Virus record (IMG/VR): IMGVR_UViG_3300025684_000015
Location: 1-64,000 of that record
Strand: one strand, 5' to 3'
Source of the DNA: a virus
Length of the DNA: 64,000 nucleotides
A program made the position numbers and the translations under genes. The notes below the pieces were generated by a model. It worked only from the letters and a program-made list of their open reading frames with translations. It made no database searches and was not told the DNA's origin. Shown here piece after piece: positions 1 through 6,842 of this stretch. Every line of letters begins with the position of its first letter. The first letter of the stretch is position 1.

Positions 1-300
1 TGAGTTGAGTTCACCAACTGGATCAGGTTGACCAATAGATGTAAGGCTGTTTTCGATATACCAAAGACCGGTTGGTCCTTTGAATCCATGGTCCCAATAT
101 CGGACCCATGGAAGTTCTTGGCCTTCAGCTGCTGGGAGGAATCGTAGGACTGCATATCCATTACCTGCTTTATCTACCGTTGGTTTCCATACACGGTCAT
201 CTTGATATGATTTCTTTTCACCGCCACCATTTACTTTTTCGGCTGCAGCTACAAGTTTAGAGATTTGATCTTTATTGCGTTTTAGATTTTCGAATGACAT
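1..300 (-). CDS. gp32: ssDNA-binding protein gp32, N-terminal part (3' end cut by window edge)
   Basis: The 100 visible residues match the N-terminal half of T4 gp32: a basic N-terminus, then W-K/R-P...DKAGNGYAVLRFLP, then HGFKG-x4-WYIENS, the OB-fold segment that precedes the zinc-binding region. By family knowledge gp32 coats single-stranded DNA at the replication fork and in recombination, working with UvsX and gp41, which are also encoded in this window. The start at 300 follows a leader from the promoter at 345-373. The reading frame is open to base 1, so the zinc site and acidic tail lie outside the window. gp33 lies just upstream, the gene neighbourhood expected in T4-like phages. Confidence 0.9.
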   Translation of the reverse strand, partial: MSFENLKRNKDQISKLVAAAEKVNGGGEKKSYQDDRVWKPTVDKAGNGYAVLRFLPAAEGQELPWVRYWDHGFKGPTGLWYIENSLTSIGQPDPVGELNS

Positions 301-344
301 CGTATTGTCCTTATGTTAAAGTATGTTTTTGTATTTACTGTAAT

Positions 345-373
345 ATTATACCACAAATAGATTAGTTTGTACA
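345..373 (-). promoter_or_regulatory. sigma70-like early promoter for gp32
   Basis: On the minus strand TGTACA (-35) lies 17 bp from TATAAT (-10), with G just before the -10. It sits about 45 bp upstream of the gp32 start and has the same architecture as the other early promoters in this window. Confidence 0.75.
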
Positions 374-405
374 CTACTTTTTGTGGTACGCATATTATAT
401 ATACA

Positions 406-663
406 CTATTCAGCAAAAGCGCTATCTAATGTATTTTTACGAGGCAAAAAGTTTAAATTCATTGCCTCAGCTTCAACCTTGTCTTTGATAATGTGTGAAA
501 CAAATTTCTTTACATCTTCAGGTTCAATGTTGTGCTTTTCACATACATGAAGAATAGCCTCCATGTAACTAATTCTTAATTCAGCCACTGTACTTTCAAT
601 AAGTTTTGTAAACTTACTTTTAGTAAGAAACTGTTGTTCAATTGGTACTTCTTTTTCTTCCAT
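406..663 (-). CDS. gp33: late promoter transcription coactivator gp33
   Basis: An 85-aa protein whose middle and end resemble T4 gp33: a helical IEs-V-E-ISYMEAI segment, a second helix ending in EAEAMN, then a C-terminal NTLDSAF tail. In T4 gp33 binds the RNA polymerase beta flap and links it to the sliding clamp for late transcription together with sigma factor gp55. The start follows a strong AGGAGGA site at the end of the 372-aa gene upstream. The presence of gp33 agrees with the TATAAATA late promoters found in this window. gp55 and the clamp are not in the window. Confidence 0.75.
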   Translation of the reverse strand: MEEKEVPIEQQFLTKSKFTKLIESTVAELRISYMEAILHVCEKHNIEPEDVKKFVSHIIKDKVEAEAMNLNFLPRKNTLDSAFAE

Positions 664-674
664 ATGCTTTCCTC

Positions 675-1793
675 CTATTTAGCTATGAGGATGATAGAAT
701 CATCATTAAGTCTACCATTAGGTACACTTGGTTTAGTCTTAATAGCATTTAGTATTTTGCTACGTTTGGCTGGAGTAGTCTTCATAATTTCAGGAAGTTG
801 TTCCATTGGTTTACGTAAGGTAAATGCTCTAGATTTTTCAGGATCAAAGTTTTGAATAGATGTACCTTTAATCTGAAAGCCTTTAGGATCTTCAGTAATA
901 TACTCCATGATCTTACGTGTCTTACAATTAAAGACATATAAAGATAATTTGCCAATAATTTGAGCAGGTGGAATGGAGACAATTTTATAGTCATTGTCTT
1001 CTTTCTTATATTTTACTCTAGAAACTTGTTTATCAATAGACATTGGTTTAATTGTACGAACTTTACGCGTAGCTTTTGAAGCATCACGTACTCGATCTAG
1101 ATCTGCCAACATCTTTTCACATTCCTTGACGCGGCGATTGAGCTCAGGCCGTGAAAGGTGTGAATACCCTTCAACCGCTTGTTCACATCTTTTATGGTAT
1201 GCATCGCTATAATCAAGCAACCATCCTTCAATCACCGTTTGAACTGGCTTAATAGCAGAACCAGCCAGCCCATGTACCTTAAATAAAGTGTACACATCAA
1301 TAGAGGCTTTTTCACCATCAATCCACTGATCTTCTAGATCATCAAGATCTGTCATAATAGTTGAATTGATTTTTCGTTGCAAGCGTTGTTGAGGAGAGAG
1401 ACTGACTACATTTGATGCGCTGTCAGTTTGTGCTTGCAACTTTTCATAATACATAGCTTTGCCAGGTTCAATTAGCTCAGCCATATGCCGATCCAGAGCA
1501 GCTTTCCAGTACTCTGTATCATCATCAATTGGTAAACCTGAATTATACCAGAAACAGGTAGCCGCTTGATAATACTTTGAGAACGTCCAATCAGGATGCA
1601 CTAAAATAAATTCAGCATCTTTCTTTGAGAAGTTCTTTTTAATATATGTACGATGCTGATCAACAGCATCTTTTTTAGTTAATTCAGTTTGAAAGTAATT
1701 CTGTACTGCTTTAAAGCCCTTTTCAATAGGTGCTGCATTAATACCAGTACGACGTGAAACTACTGTTTTCTTTTTACGTTTAACTAATCCCAT
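675..1793 (-). CDS. conserved phage protein of unknown function (372 aa)
   Basis: Not recognised. The protein is highly charged, with a basic KRKKKTVVSRR start, a helical middle (residues about 60-260, with LEDQW and SRPELNRRVKECEKML) and a lysine-rich C-terminal half. No catalytic motif was seen. It lies immediately upstream of gp33 and shares that transcript. In T4 the helicase loader gp59 sits near gp32 and gp33, but length and sequence do not resemble gp59. A role in replication or late transcription is a guess from position only. The start follows GGAGAGAGAACT, under the promoter at 1823-1851. Confidence 0.7.
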   Translation of the reverse strand: MGLVKRKKKTVVSRRTGINAAPIEKGFKAVQNYFQTELTKKDAVDQHRTYIKKNFSKKDAEFILVHPDWTFSKYYQAATCFWYNSGLPIDDDTEYWKAALDRHMAELIEPGKAMYYEKLQAQTDSASNVVSLSPQQRLQRKINSTIMTDLDDLEDQWIDGEKASIDVYTLFKVHGLAGSAIKPVQTVIEGWLLDYSDAYHKRCEQAVEGYSHLSRPELNRRVKECEKMLADLDRVRDASKATRKVRTIKPMSIDKQVSRVKYKKEDNDYKIVSIPPAQIIGKLSLYVFNCKTRKIMEYITEDPKGFQIKGTSIQNFDPEKSRAFTLRKPMEQLPEIMKTTPAKRSKILNAIKTKPSVPNGRLNDDSIILIAK

Positions 1794-1822
1794 AGTTCTC
1801 TCTCCATCGAAATAATATAATT

Positions 1823-1851
1823 ATTATACCACAGATAAACATGAATGTAAA
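1823..1851 (-). promoter_or_regulatory. sigma70-like early promoter
   Basis: TTTACA, 17 bp, TATAAT on the minus strand, about 30 bp upstream of the 372-aa gene that leads the gp33 transcript. Confidence 0.8.
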
Positions 1852-1871
1852 CAATTTTATTCGGAATAATG

Positions 1872-2117
1872 TTATATTTTTTGTGTAATGTATGGACCAG
1901 TTGTAACATTATGGCCAAAGTCTGGTTGCCAATGGGTTACTTCATTAGTAATAGTATATGTACCACACGTGCTCATGAACTGAGAATCACCTTTATAATA
2001 TCCCTTGTGATAACCTATATGCTTATTATAGTACCAAACTTCTTCATTGTTTGACGGAGTTTCGTGGCGTAATTCTCTCCATTGGATCATATCTACCATT
2101 TCTTTAAAGTTTGACAT
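1872..2117 (-). CDS. hypothetical protein (81 aa)
   Basis: Not recognised. The start at 2117 (MSNFKEMVDMIQW) is chosen because GGAG stands about 10 nt upstream. The frame stays open to 2192, but that would overlap the preceding gene by 50 nt without a ribosome site. It is rich in aromatic residues (WYYNKHIGYHKGYYKG). The next gene on the transcript starts from its own promoter, so this closes the tRNA and ncRNA operon. Confidence 0.55.
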   Translation of the reverse strand: MSNFKEMVDMIQWRELRHETPSNNEEVWYYNKHIGYHKGYYKGDSQFMSTCGTYTITNEVTHWQPDFGHNVTTGPYITQKI

Positions 2118-2142
2118 TTTTAAAATCTCCATCTCTACAACG

Positions 2143-2436
2143 TCACCATGGCCATCCGGGCATGACCATCCCGTCTTTATTGAATAGCTCACAACTTACC
2201 GATTGAACCCGGTCCCATCTAAAGGTGCGCCAATCTTGAACATCAACATCCCATACAATACAAATGTCGTCATTACCTTTTCTTTCTTTTCCAGCTTCAG
2301 GCTTAGGGTATTTACCTTCTTCCATTGTGCATTTCATTACTCGAACTGAGCCATCAGCTTTAGTAAATGTAACCTCAATGACACCTAAGCTTAATTCTTC
2401 ACGAATTTGATCTTGAATAAATTTTTCAATAAACAT
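2143..2436 (-). CDS. small SH3-fold-like phage protein (97 aa)
   Basis: The pattern VTFTKADGSVRVMKCTMEEG followed by D-I-x-VWDVD and WRTFRWDRV resembles short beta-barrel phage proteins of the DUF2693 type, which pair a KxDGs-R-M core with a W-R-x-F motif. Function is not established. It lies just downstream of the structured RNA and tRNA-Leu on the same strand, so its message probably begins within that stable-RNA transcript. The family call is tentative. Confidence 0.55.
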   Translation of the reverse strand: MFIEKFIQDQIREELSLGVIEVTFTKADGSVRVMKCTMEEGKYPKPEAGKERKGNDDICIVWDVDVQDWRTFRWDRVQSVSCELFNKDGMVMPGWPW

Positions 2437-2454
2437 ATCATATCCTCTTATAAA

Positions 2455-2826
2455 ATTAGGTGAGCAGTTTAGTGTAATGTCATGCTCAGGACTTCTTGTA
2501 GCTAGGATCGTAGCAAGTCTTACTACATCTATTGGTGTGGCTCCTAGCTGCGCACCAATTAGAAACTAGCCGCCCTCTGCAGAGGTTTGACTTTTAGCTA
2601 AGCGGAAAGGAAACGCTATCACCATGGTGTCGGCAAGACCATGCGTTCCTTAATTTTTATCCTGGACGAACGGACCATTCCCAGTTGAGTCTTTCTAATG
2701 AGGGCACTCTATAATTTCCCACCTGTGTCTTAAATTTAAAGTCGTTACAGGCTTAACCGCGTTATTTCGCTCGACTTCTCCTTTGAGGTACGTTTAGCAC
2801 TATTGCCAGGCTTTCCCTCGTTCGCC
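2455..2826 (-). ncRNA. structured noncoding RNA of unknown class, next to tRNA-Leu
   Basis: No convincing reading frame covers this stretch, yet it is full of complementary segments: TGAGCA 2461-2466/2483-2488; GACTT 2490-2494/2515-2519; ATTGGTG 2531-2537/2553-2559; CCTCTGCAGAGG palindrome 2574-2585; GGAAACGC 2609-2616/2643-2649; ATGGT 2624-2628/2638-2642; CCTGT 2722-2726/2747-2751. The loops of two of these hairpins carry an exact 8-bp complement (2500-2507 with 2542-2549), which would form a loop-loop contact. Strand is inferred from its neighbours, since tRNA-Leu lies directly upstream. The size and tRNA linkage recall large phage RNAs such as GOLLD or ROOL, but I cannot assign a class. 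Confidence 0.6.
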
Positions 2827-2831
2827 TATCT

Positions 2832-2916
2832 TGGTACCCACGGCCAGACTCGAACTGGCACGCCATGCGGCTCTGGATTTTAAGTCCAGTATGTCTACCG
2901 ATTCCATCACGCGGGC
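2832..2916 (-). tRNA. tRNA-Leu (anticodon UAA)
   Basis: Cloverleaf on the minus strand: acceptor GCCCGCG pairs with CGTGGGT, the anticodon stem CTGGA/TCCAG holds loop CTTAAAA (anticodon TAA), there is a long variable arm as in Leu tRNAs, and the T arm is GCCAG-TTCGAGT-CTGGC. CCA is encoded at 2834-2832. The 5' end overlaps the stop codon of the gene upstream. Confidence 0.93.
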
Positions 2917-3197
2917 TCATTATTATATTTTAAAAGCTGTAAAGCCTTTCCCATTACCCATGGACTTCGAAGTGGTAAAAAAGCTCCACTAGCTCCGGTC
3001 CAATCTTTGAATTCTCTATCATAAAATCCAATATTACAATCTTCAGGATTATTGTTCTGAAGATCAGCTAATTCATCTGCCCACCTTTGCCATGTAAAAT
3101 CATCAACAATATTATTGTCCAATTCATAGTAAATGCACGAATGAATAAGCATTTGCGCTCTACGTTGTCTAATAATTTCTTTAATTGATCTTTCCAT
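2907..3197 (-). CDS. stand-alone LigA-Ia-like small protein (96 aa)
   Basis: The segment RRAQMLIHSCIYYELDNN followed by IVDDFTWQRWADEL and LQNNNPE resembles the Ia domain of NAD-dependent DNA ligase, where H-x-YY-x-D, the P-x-I-x-D-x-E/xYD motif and LE-x-x-x-P-E recognise the NMN half of NAD. No adenylation or OB domain follows, so it cannot be a ligase by itself. Such short LigA-related proteins occur in phages, with unknown role. The start MERSIKEI at 3197 is chosen because the promoter at 3205-3233 would begin its RNA at about 3198, making the mRNA nearly leaderless. The stop codon lies inside tRNA-Leu. Confidence 0.65.
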   Translation of the reverse strand: MERSIKEIIRQRRAQMLIHSCIYYELDNNIVDDFTWQRWADELADLQNNNPEDCNIGFYDREFKDWTGASGAFLPLRSPWVMGKALQLLKYNNEPA

Positions 3198-3204
3198 TAT
3201 GTAT

Positions 3205-3233
3205 ATTATACACCATAAAAAAGAGTTTGTAAA
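3205..3233 (-). promoter_or_regulatory. sigma70-like promoter for the tRNA-Leu/ncRNA operon
   Basis: TTTACA, 17 bp, TATAAT. The expected start point, about 7 nt after the -10, falls at the ATG of the LigA-like gene, so that message would lack a leader. Confidence 0.8.
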
Positions 3234-3251
3234 CAAAAAAATTAATTATTT

Positions 3252-3329
3252 TGGTCGGAGTGGAGAGATTCGAACTCCCGATTTCTTGCTCCCAAAGCAA
3301 GCGGATTAACCAGACTTTCCTACACTCCG
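3252..3329 (-). tRNA. tRNA-Pro (anticodon UGG)
   Basis: Acceptor CGGAGTG pairs with CACTCCG, anticodon stem CTTGC/GCAAG has loop TTTGGGA (anticodon TGG), and the T arm is GGGAG-TTCGAAT-CTCTC. CCA is encoded at 3254-3252. Confidence 0.93.
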
Positions 3330-3336
3330 TCAAAAT

Positions 3337-3413
3337 TGGCCTGCCCTGAGGGATTCGAACCCCCGACCCACAGCTTAGAAGGCTGTTGCTCTATCCAGCT
3401 GAGCTAAGGGCAG
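3337..3413 (-). tRNA. tRNA-Arg (anticodon UCU)
   Basis: Acceptor CTGCCCT pairs with AGGGCAG, D arm AGCTC...GAGC, anticodon stem ACAGC/GCTGT with loop CTTCTAA (anticodon TCT), T arm with TTCGAAT. CCA is encoded at 3339-3337. It is 7 nt from tRNA-Pro and just downstream of the 111-aa gene. AGA is a frequent Arg codon in this AT-rich phage. Confidence 0.93.
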
Positions 3414-3418
3414 ATACG

Positions 3419-3754
3419 TTAACGCCTCATTTTTGCGTATATTTCTGGATCACACCCTCTACCGACCGGTACGAGATTGGATTTGTGCATAGTCGCAATT
3501 CCGGTGATATAGTCTCCGGAGTAGACGTTTGCATCTTTCTTTGCTGCGATGCCACGAATTGAGTCCGACGTCGTGAGGCTTGGATACGTTTTTGTAGTCC
3601 GTTGATACGTCTGCATCGGTTCATAGTCTTTAGACTCCTTAATTGTGGCTTTAACAGAAGCTAATAATTTATTATACTTCTTTTCAACTTTATTTTTAGC
3701 ATGCAATTCTTGACGTGCACGCTTTTTCCAAGCTGGTGTGCTCAAAATATCCAC
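3419..3754 (-). CDS. conserved phage hypothetical protein (111 aa)
   Basis: Function not recognised. It has a lysine/arginine-rich helical N-terminus (KKRARQELHAKNKVEKKYNKL), a variable middle, and a C-terminal half that looks strongly constrained (SIRGIAAKKDANVYSGDYITG, then ATMHKSNLVPVGRG). It ends 6 nt before tRNA-Arg and overlaps the upstream membrane-protein gene by 13 nt, so it belongs to the transcript starting at the promoter 4351-4379. Confidence 0.65.
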   Translation of the reverse strand: MDILSTPAWKKRARQELHAKNKVEKKYNKLLASVKATIKESKDYEPMQTYQRTTKTYPSLTTSDSIRGIAAKKDANVYSGDYITGIATMHKSNLVPVGRGCDPEIYAKMRR

Positions 3755-4008
3755 CTTAATATAGCTACAAATAACATAAACGAAATAACTGAGTTAAGTA
3801 GAATCAATGCTCTATCTTTCCAAGCAATAGAGACTATCAACCACATGCCGGTCCCGATCCACGATAGCACAATATCATAAATTTTTGGGATCTCTTCGAC
3901 AGACCGGCATGCTACTGCAAATAGAATGACAAATGTTGCAACCCATTTGAGATAATAAACATATCCCTTGGTTTTAATTAGAGTTACATCGTCATCCAAT
4001 TTTTTCAT
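3742..4008 (-). CDS. small membrane protein (88 aa, about three TM segments)
   Basis: The start at 4008 (MKKLDDDV) is chosen because it directly follows the stop codon of the upstream gene at 4010, with GGAAC a few bases before. The longer frame would overlap that gene by 100 nt. Hydrophobic stretches WVATFVILFAVA, IVLSWIGTGMWLIVSIAW and LILLNSVISFMLFVAIL indicate three membrane passes. Function is unknown; a holin-like or superinfection role would be speculation. Confidence 0.6.
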   Translation of the reverse strand: MKKLDDDVTLIKTKGYVYYLKWVATFVILFAVACRSVEEIPKIYDIVLSWIGTGMWLIVSIAWKDRALILLNSVISFMLFVAILRWIF

Positions 4009-4009
4009 T

Positions 4010-4318
4010 TTAGTTCCAATCAGCTTCATATGATCTTTGGTCAGCAGCACGATCGCCGTAATGCTCAGCAAGATACTTAGCACCATCTTGATAATGGTTA
4101 TGGTTTTCATCCATTTTATCAATCATAGCATTAAATGCATCTTCTTTAGATTTACGACGAGGAGCTTCTACCTCATCAGTCCACTTACGTACACGTGCTG
4201 CACCAGCAGCCATTCTAGCCTGAAAAGCTTTACGTTTAGCAATCTTTTCAGCCACTGCTTTGATAACAGCTAGACGTTCTTCTTTAGTTGAATTCTTTGT
4301 AATTACGATATTTGACAT
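4010..4318 (-). CDS. hypothetical protein (102 aa)
   Basis: Not recognised. It is helical and basic in the first half (KAVAEKIAKRKAFQARMAAGAARVRKW) and polar with His/Asp in the second. It has a good GAGGAG site before the ATG and is the first gene after the promoter at 4351-4379, so it is probably expressed early. Confidence 0.65.
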   Translation of the reverse strand: MSNIVITKNSTKEERLAVIKAVAEKIAKRKAFQARMAAGAARVRKWTDEVEAPRRKSKEDAFNAMIDKMDENHNHYQDGAKYLAEHYGDRAADQRSYEADWN

Positions 4319-4350
4319 TATGTATTCTCCTCATTTCATTTTATAGTAAG

Positions 4351-4379
4351 ATTATACCATACTTTTTAGTGTTTGTAAA
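4351..4379 (-). promoter_or_regulatory. sigma70-like early promoter
   Basis: TTTACA, 17 bp, TATAAT on the minus strand, followed by a short leader with GAGGAG. Confidence 0.8.
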
Positions 4380-4408
4380 CAGGTAAATGTGAAATAATTT
4401 ATCTTTTT

Positions 4409-4576
4409 TTACATTAAAAGAAAAAATATTACTAAAAGTATTATGACAATCCACACTCTCAACATCATAAGAACCCAAAGAACCACTAGCGTAGCTAATA
4501 AAATGAGGAGAAATAACACTATCGCTAGTGGATCTTGGGCCCAGACGGTTTCAAGGATAAGAGTTAAACCTTCCAT
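4409..4576 (-). CDS. small hydrophobic membrane peptide (55 aa)
   Basis: An ORF starting MEGLTLILETVWAQ and continuing as an almost uninterrupted run of Leu, Ile, Val and Trp, enough for one or two membrane helices. Its start overlaps the end of the upstream gene by 13 nt, as is common here. The ribosome site is weak. It could be a small inner-membrane effector. Composition and coupling are the only support. Confidence 0.45.
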   Translation of the reverse strand: MEGLTLILETVWAQDPLAIVLFLLILLATLVVLWVLMMLRVWIVIILLVIFFLLM

Positions 4577-4755
4577 AGGTCAACCACTTCTTGAAATTCT
4601 TCATACGTTGGGATTTTATCAGTACCAAACGTATACTTTAATTCAAATGTTTGCATTGTTTCATGGTGGGTTAACACATGTTTACCATTTTCGTTATGAT
4701 ATGCAAACCCATCAAACTCATAAAGATAATCCATAGTTGGAATAATTGGTGTCAT
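4564..4755 (-). CDS. hypothetical protein (63 aa)
   Basis: Not recognised. The second ATG (4755, MTPIIPTMDYLY) is taken as start because GAGGAA lies 6 nt before it and directly abuts the first ATG. It is an acidic, aromatic-rich small protein, first gene of the unit driven by the promoter at 4786-4814. Confidence 0.55.
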   Translation of the reverse strand: MTPIIPTMDYLYEFDGFAYHNENGKHVLTHHETMQTFELKYTFGTDKIPTYEEFQEVVDLWKV

Positions 4756-4785
4756 AATCATTTCCTCATTTCATTTTATAAGTAT

Positions 4786-4814
4786 ATTATACAACAATTA
4801 TTCAATGATGTAAA
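4786..4814 (-). promoter_or_regulatory. sigma70-like early promoter (cassette copy)
   Basis: TTTACA, 17 bp, TATAAT. It directly follows the terminator at 4815-4845, forming one copy of the recurring terminator-promoter cassette. Confidence 0.8.
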
Positions 4815-4845
4815 GGAAAAAATGCACTTAATTTGCATTTTTTTT
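4815..4845 (-). terminator. hairpin terminator of the cassette
   Basis: AATGCA (4821-4826) pairs with TGCATT (4834-4839). On the minus strand the stem is followed by a T-run, and T residues also flank the other side, so it may work in both directions. Confidence 0.7.
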
Positions 4846-4855
4846 ATTTGAAAGA

Positions 4856-4869
4856 AATCAATAAGTTAG
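4856..4869 (-). repeat. CTAAGTTATTGATT element (copy 1)
   Basis: Minus-strand CTAACTTATTGATT lies upstream of the cassette terminator, overlapping the end of the 57-aa gene. Near-identical copies lie at the same place in four other cassettes. Confidence 0.6.
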
Positions 4870-5031
4870 TCTGCATAGTTGATCAAGTTGTAACTTGTAT
4901 GCATCTCTTTCTTCAATTGTATTTTTTAGTTTAACTTGAAGCGTATGAATTTCATATTGCATATCAGCAATAGTGCGTTTCATAAGATCTTCTTGTGTTA
5001 CAATAGTTTCTACTTGGTATTCTTTTTCCAT
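4858..5031 (-). CDS. small coiled-coil protein (57 aa)
   Basis: The start MEKEYQVETIVTQ at 5031 has AGGAG upstream. Residues 12-50 form one predicted amphipathic helix (MQYEIHTLQVKLKNTIEERDAY). It overlaps the 3' end of the metallopeptidase-like gene by 22 nt. Function unknown. Confidence 0.55.
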   Translation of the reverse strand: MEKEYQVETIVTQEDLMKRTIADMQYEIHTLQVKLKNTIEERDAYKLQLDQLCRLTY

Positions 5032-5435
5032 TTTACTAAAAGCTCCTCTTGTAGACGGTATGCCTCTGCTTCCCATGGAAGGTTTCTATATTCATCAATT
5101 GTAGAAAATATAGAAATGTAATCAGTTCCTTCCCAAGTCTTTGTAAAACCTGAATCAATTAATTGACCTCGTTCAGCCTGTCTAACATGAACCATTTCAT
5201 GAAATAGACAAGTCAAAAGGTCATCAAGATTTTGACCTTTTTGGATTTCAATTGTATGAGTATATTTATCGGTACACAAATGATAGCCATCAGCATCATC
5301 TGGAATATTTGTAAGCATGATTTCAACATCAAGCCGTTTCTTATTTGGCATAAGAGTTTTTAATGCAAACCAAAAAGCGTCTTCGCAGATACCTCTTTCT
5401 GACTTTTTTCCACCAAGAATATCTAATAGAATCAT
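5010..5435 (-). CDS. putative zinc metallopeptidase-like protein (141 aa)
   Basis: It contains HEMVHVRQ, an HExxH-type zinc motif, followed about 20 residues on by W-x-G and then LPWEAEAYRLQE, where the second Glu of PWEAEAY could be the third ligand. This layout is like SprT or ImmA-related minimal metalloproteases found in phages. Its target is unknown. The start at 5435 (MILLDILGG) follows GGAG; the longer frame to 5468 would begin upstream of the promoter -10. Confidence 0.65.
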   Translation of the reverse strand: MILLDILGGKKSERGICEDAFWFALKTLMPNKKRLDVEIMLTNIPDDADGYHLCTDKYTHTIEIQKGQNLDDLLTCLFHEMVHVRQAERGQLIDSGFTKTWEGTDYISIFSTIDEYRNLPWEAEAYRLQEELLVKWKKNTK

Positions 5436-5459
5436 GTTGTTCTCCGATTTGATAGTATT

Positions 5460-5488
5460 ATTATACACTAATTAAATCGGTTTGTAAA
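5460..5488 (-). promoter_or_regulatory. sigma70-like early promoter
   Basis: TTTACA, 17 bp, TATAAT, 25 bp upstream of the metallopeptidase-like gene and just after the end of the glycan island. Confidence 0.8.
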
Positions 5489-5500
5489 CACTTTTATGCA

Positions 5501-6223
5501 CTAAGCTTCAGTAATATTGTCCATTTTTGGCAGGCCATTTTTATCAAAATTGATTTTTTCAGACTCTTTGAGTGGTGAATATACCTTACAAGATACATTA
5601 TCACCATGTAATACTTTAAATTTATTATGCGTGTGATGAAGAATAAATTGTGTATTAGGAAATTCATTCCACATACTTGTCCAAATTGGTCTCCAAAATC
5701 CAGCTAATCTATTATTATTTGTATTACCTCGATCGGATGCTAATACTAAATCAGAAAAACTTCTCATATTAAAATCAAAAATAGAGTCAAACCCATACAT
5801 ATGAACTATATCAGGTTTAATTCTATTGCAGGCATAGTGTGTTGCTACATGACCACAATTAAAGTTTGTAAATCCAACACCAACATTACCACCCGGAGGA
5901 ATAGCATATTTTGGAAGAACATCATAAAATTCTTTTATTTGAGATGCAACTTTCATATGATACATTGGATGATCTTCTAAAAACTTTTTAGGTCTAAATC
6001 CACAAATCCATTTACCATCAACTTTTACAGATCCTCTCATCATTGCTGCCATAAATTTAAAGTCAACCATTGCTGTTGCAAATTTATCTTCAATTGGAAA
6101 TGGCGTTTGGTTACATGCAATTTTAAGACCTTTTCTTTCTTCTCTTAAGAAAAGACTAGCATTATCTCCATTTCCAATAATATGAACTACTCTAGGCACC
6201 CATTTTCTCCCTAATGACGTCAT
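5501..6223 (-). CDS. putative glycan-related Rossmann-like protein (240 aa)
   Basis: The N-terminus VVHIIGNGDNASLFLREE followed by IACNQTPFPI resembles the start of CST-I-like sialyltransferases and DUF115/MptE-like proteins, where a glycine-rich loop and an N-x-x-P segment bind a nucleotide. I cannot decide between them. It is the last gene of the glycosyltransferase island and its ATG overlaps the preceding gene by 32 nt. A GTG at 6199 with GGGAG before it is an alternative start. Confidence 0.5.
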   Translation of the reverse strand: MTSLGRKWVPRVVHIIGNGDNASLFLREERKGLKIACNQTPFPIEDKFATAMVDFKFMAAMMRGSVKVDGKWICGFRPKKFLEDHPMYHMKVASQIKEFYDVLPKYAIPPGGNVGVGFTNFNCGHVATHYACNRIKPDIVHMYGFDSIFDFNMRSFSDLVLASDRGNTNNNRLAGFWRPIWTSMWNEFPNTQFILHHTHNKFKVLHGDNVSCKVYSPLKESEKINFDKNGLPKMDNITEA

Positions 6224-6842
6224 TACCTTTGCCGCCAGTCCAATGCATTAATTTCTTTTTATCACTATCAAACCCATCAAGCAATTGCAATCTGAGCCAA
6301 TTATATTCTTGTGGTAATGGATTTATATATGTGAGTTGACTAAGTGGATCTAGCATACCGTGAAGTACTTCTTGGTCGCCAACCCGTGGATGTTGAAATA
6401 CTTCTTGAGCCCACCAATGTAAGATTTTTGGTTTATTAATAAAACCAACAACACCAGAATTATACCAACACTCATGTCTCCTACGACTCCATGGTTTATC
6501 TTCACACATATTTAGCTTATTTGGTACTAATAAATCAAAAATATTAGAAATATTATCTAATACTTCGATATCAGTATCTAGCCAAACAGTTTTTATTGAT
6601 GGGCAATGTAGCATTGCTTTAGGTTTTTTAAACCAACCAGCTTCAGTTAACTGAGTAAGATCTAAAATAGCATGAAAATGTTCTCTTACAAAATCTAAGT
6701 TTTTTACTCCAAAGTCAGCAAACACTAAAGGAGTATCATTATACTTCTTATAGTTTTCAACAAACCATGGAAGTTGCCATTCAGTTTTTTCATCACAACC
6801 AGTTAAAAATGCTGTATTATATGATTTTGTAGTTTTCGTCAT
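6192..6842 (-). CDS. putative glycosyltransferase with DxD motif (GT8-like)
   Basis: The start MTKTTKSYNTAFLTGCDEKT at 6842 is the usual GT-A opening, an aliphatic strand then a donor-binding segment. VWLDTDIEVL carries the DxD motif that holds the metal and nucleotide sugar, NSGVVGF is the acceptor-side motif of GT8-like enzymes, and a C-terminal HWTGGKG resembles the metal-binding His of that family. Predicted soluble. It overlaps the upstream GT25-like gene by 26 nt. Sugar and acceptor unknown. Confidence 0.65.
   Translation of the reverse strand: MTKTTKSYNTAFLTGCDEKTEWQLPWFVENYKKYNDTPLVFADFGVKNLDFVREHFHAILDLTQLTEAGWFKKPKAMLHCPSIKTVWLDTDIEVLDNISNIFDLLVPNKLNMCEDKPWSRRRHECWYNSGVVGFINKPKILHWWAQEVFQHPRVGDQEVLHGMLDPLSQLTYINPLPQEYNWLRLQLLDGFDSDKKKLMHWTGGKGNDVIREKMGA

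Noticed and set aside
2455-2826. Group I intron, RNase P RNA or second tmRNA as identity of the structured RNA
   Set aside because: Searched by eye for intron core P/Q/R/S segments, the RNase P GAGGAAAGUCC-type core and a tag frame with tRNA-like ends. None was convincing, so the class is left open.
4443-4736. 97-aa plus-strand ORF near 4.5 kb
   Set aside because: Opposite to two small coupled minus-strand genes. No ribosome site, and all nearby promoters face the other way.
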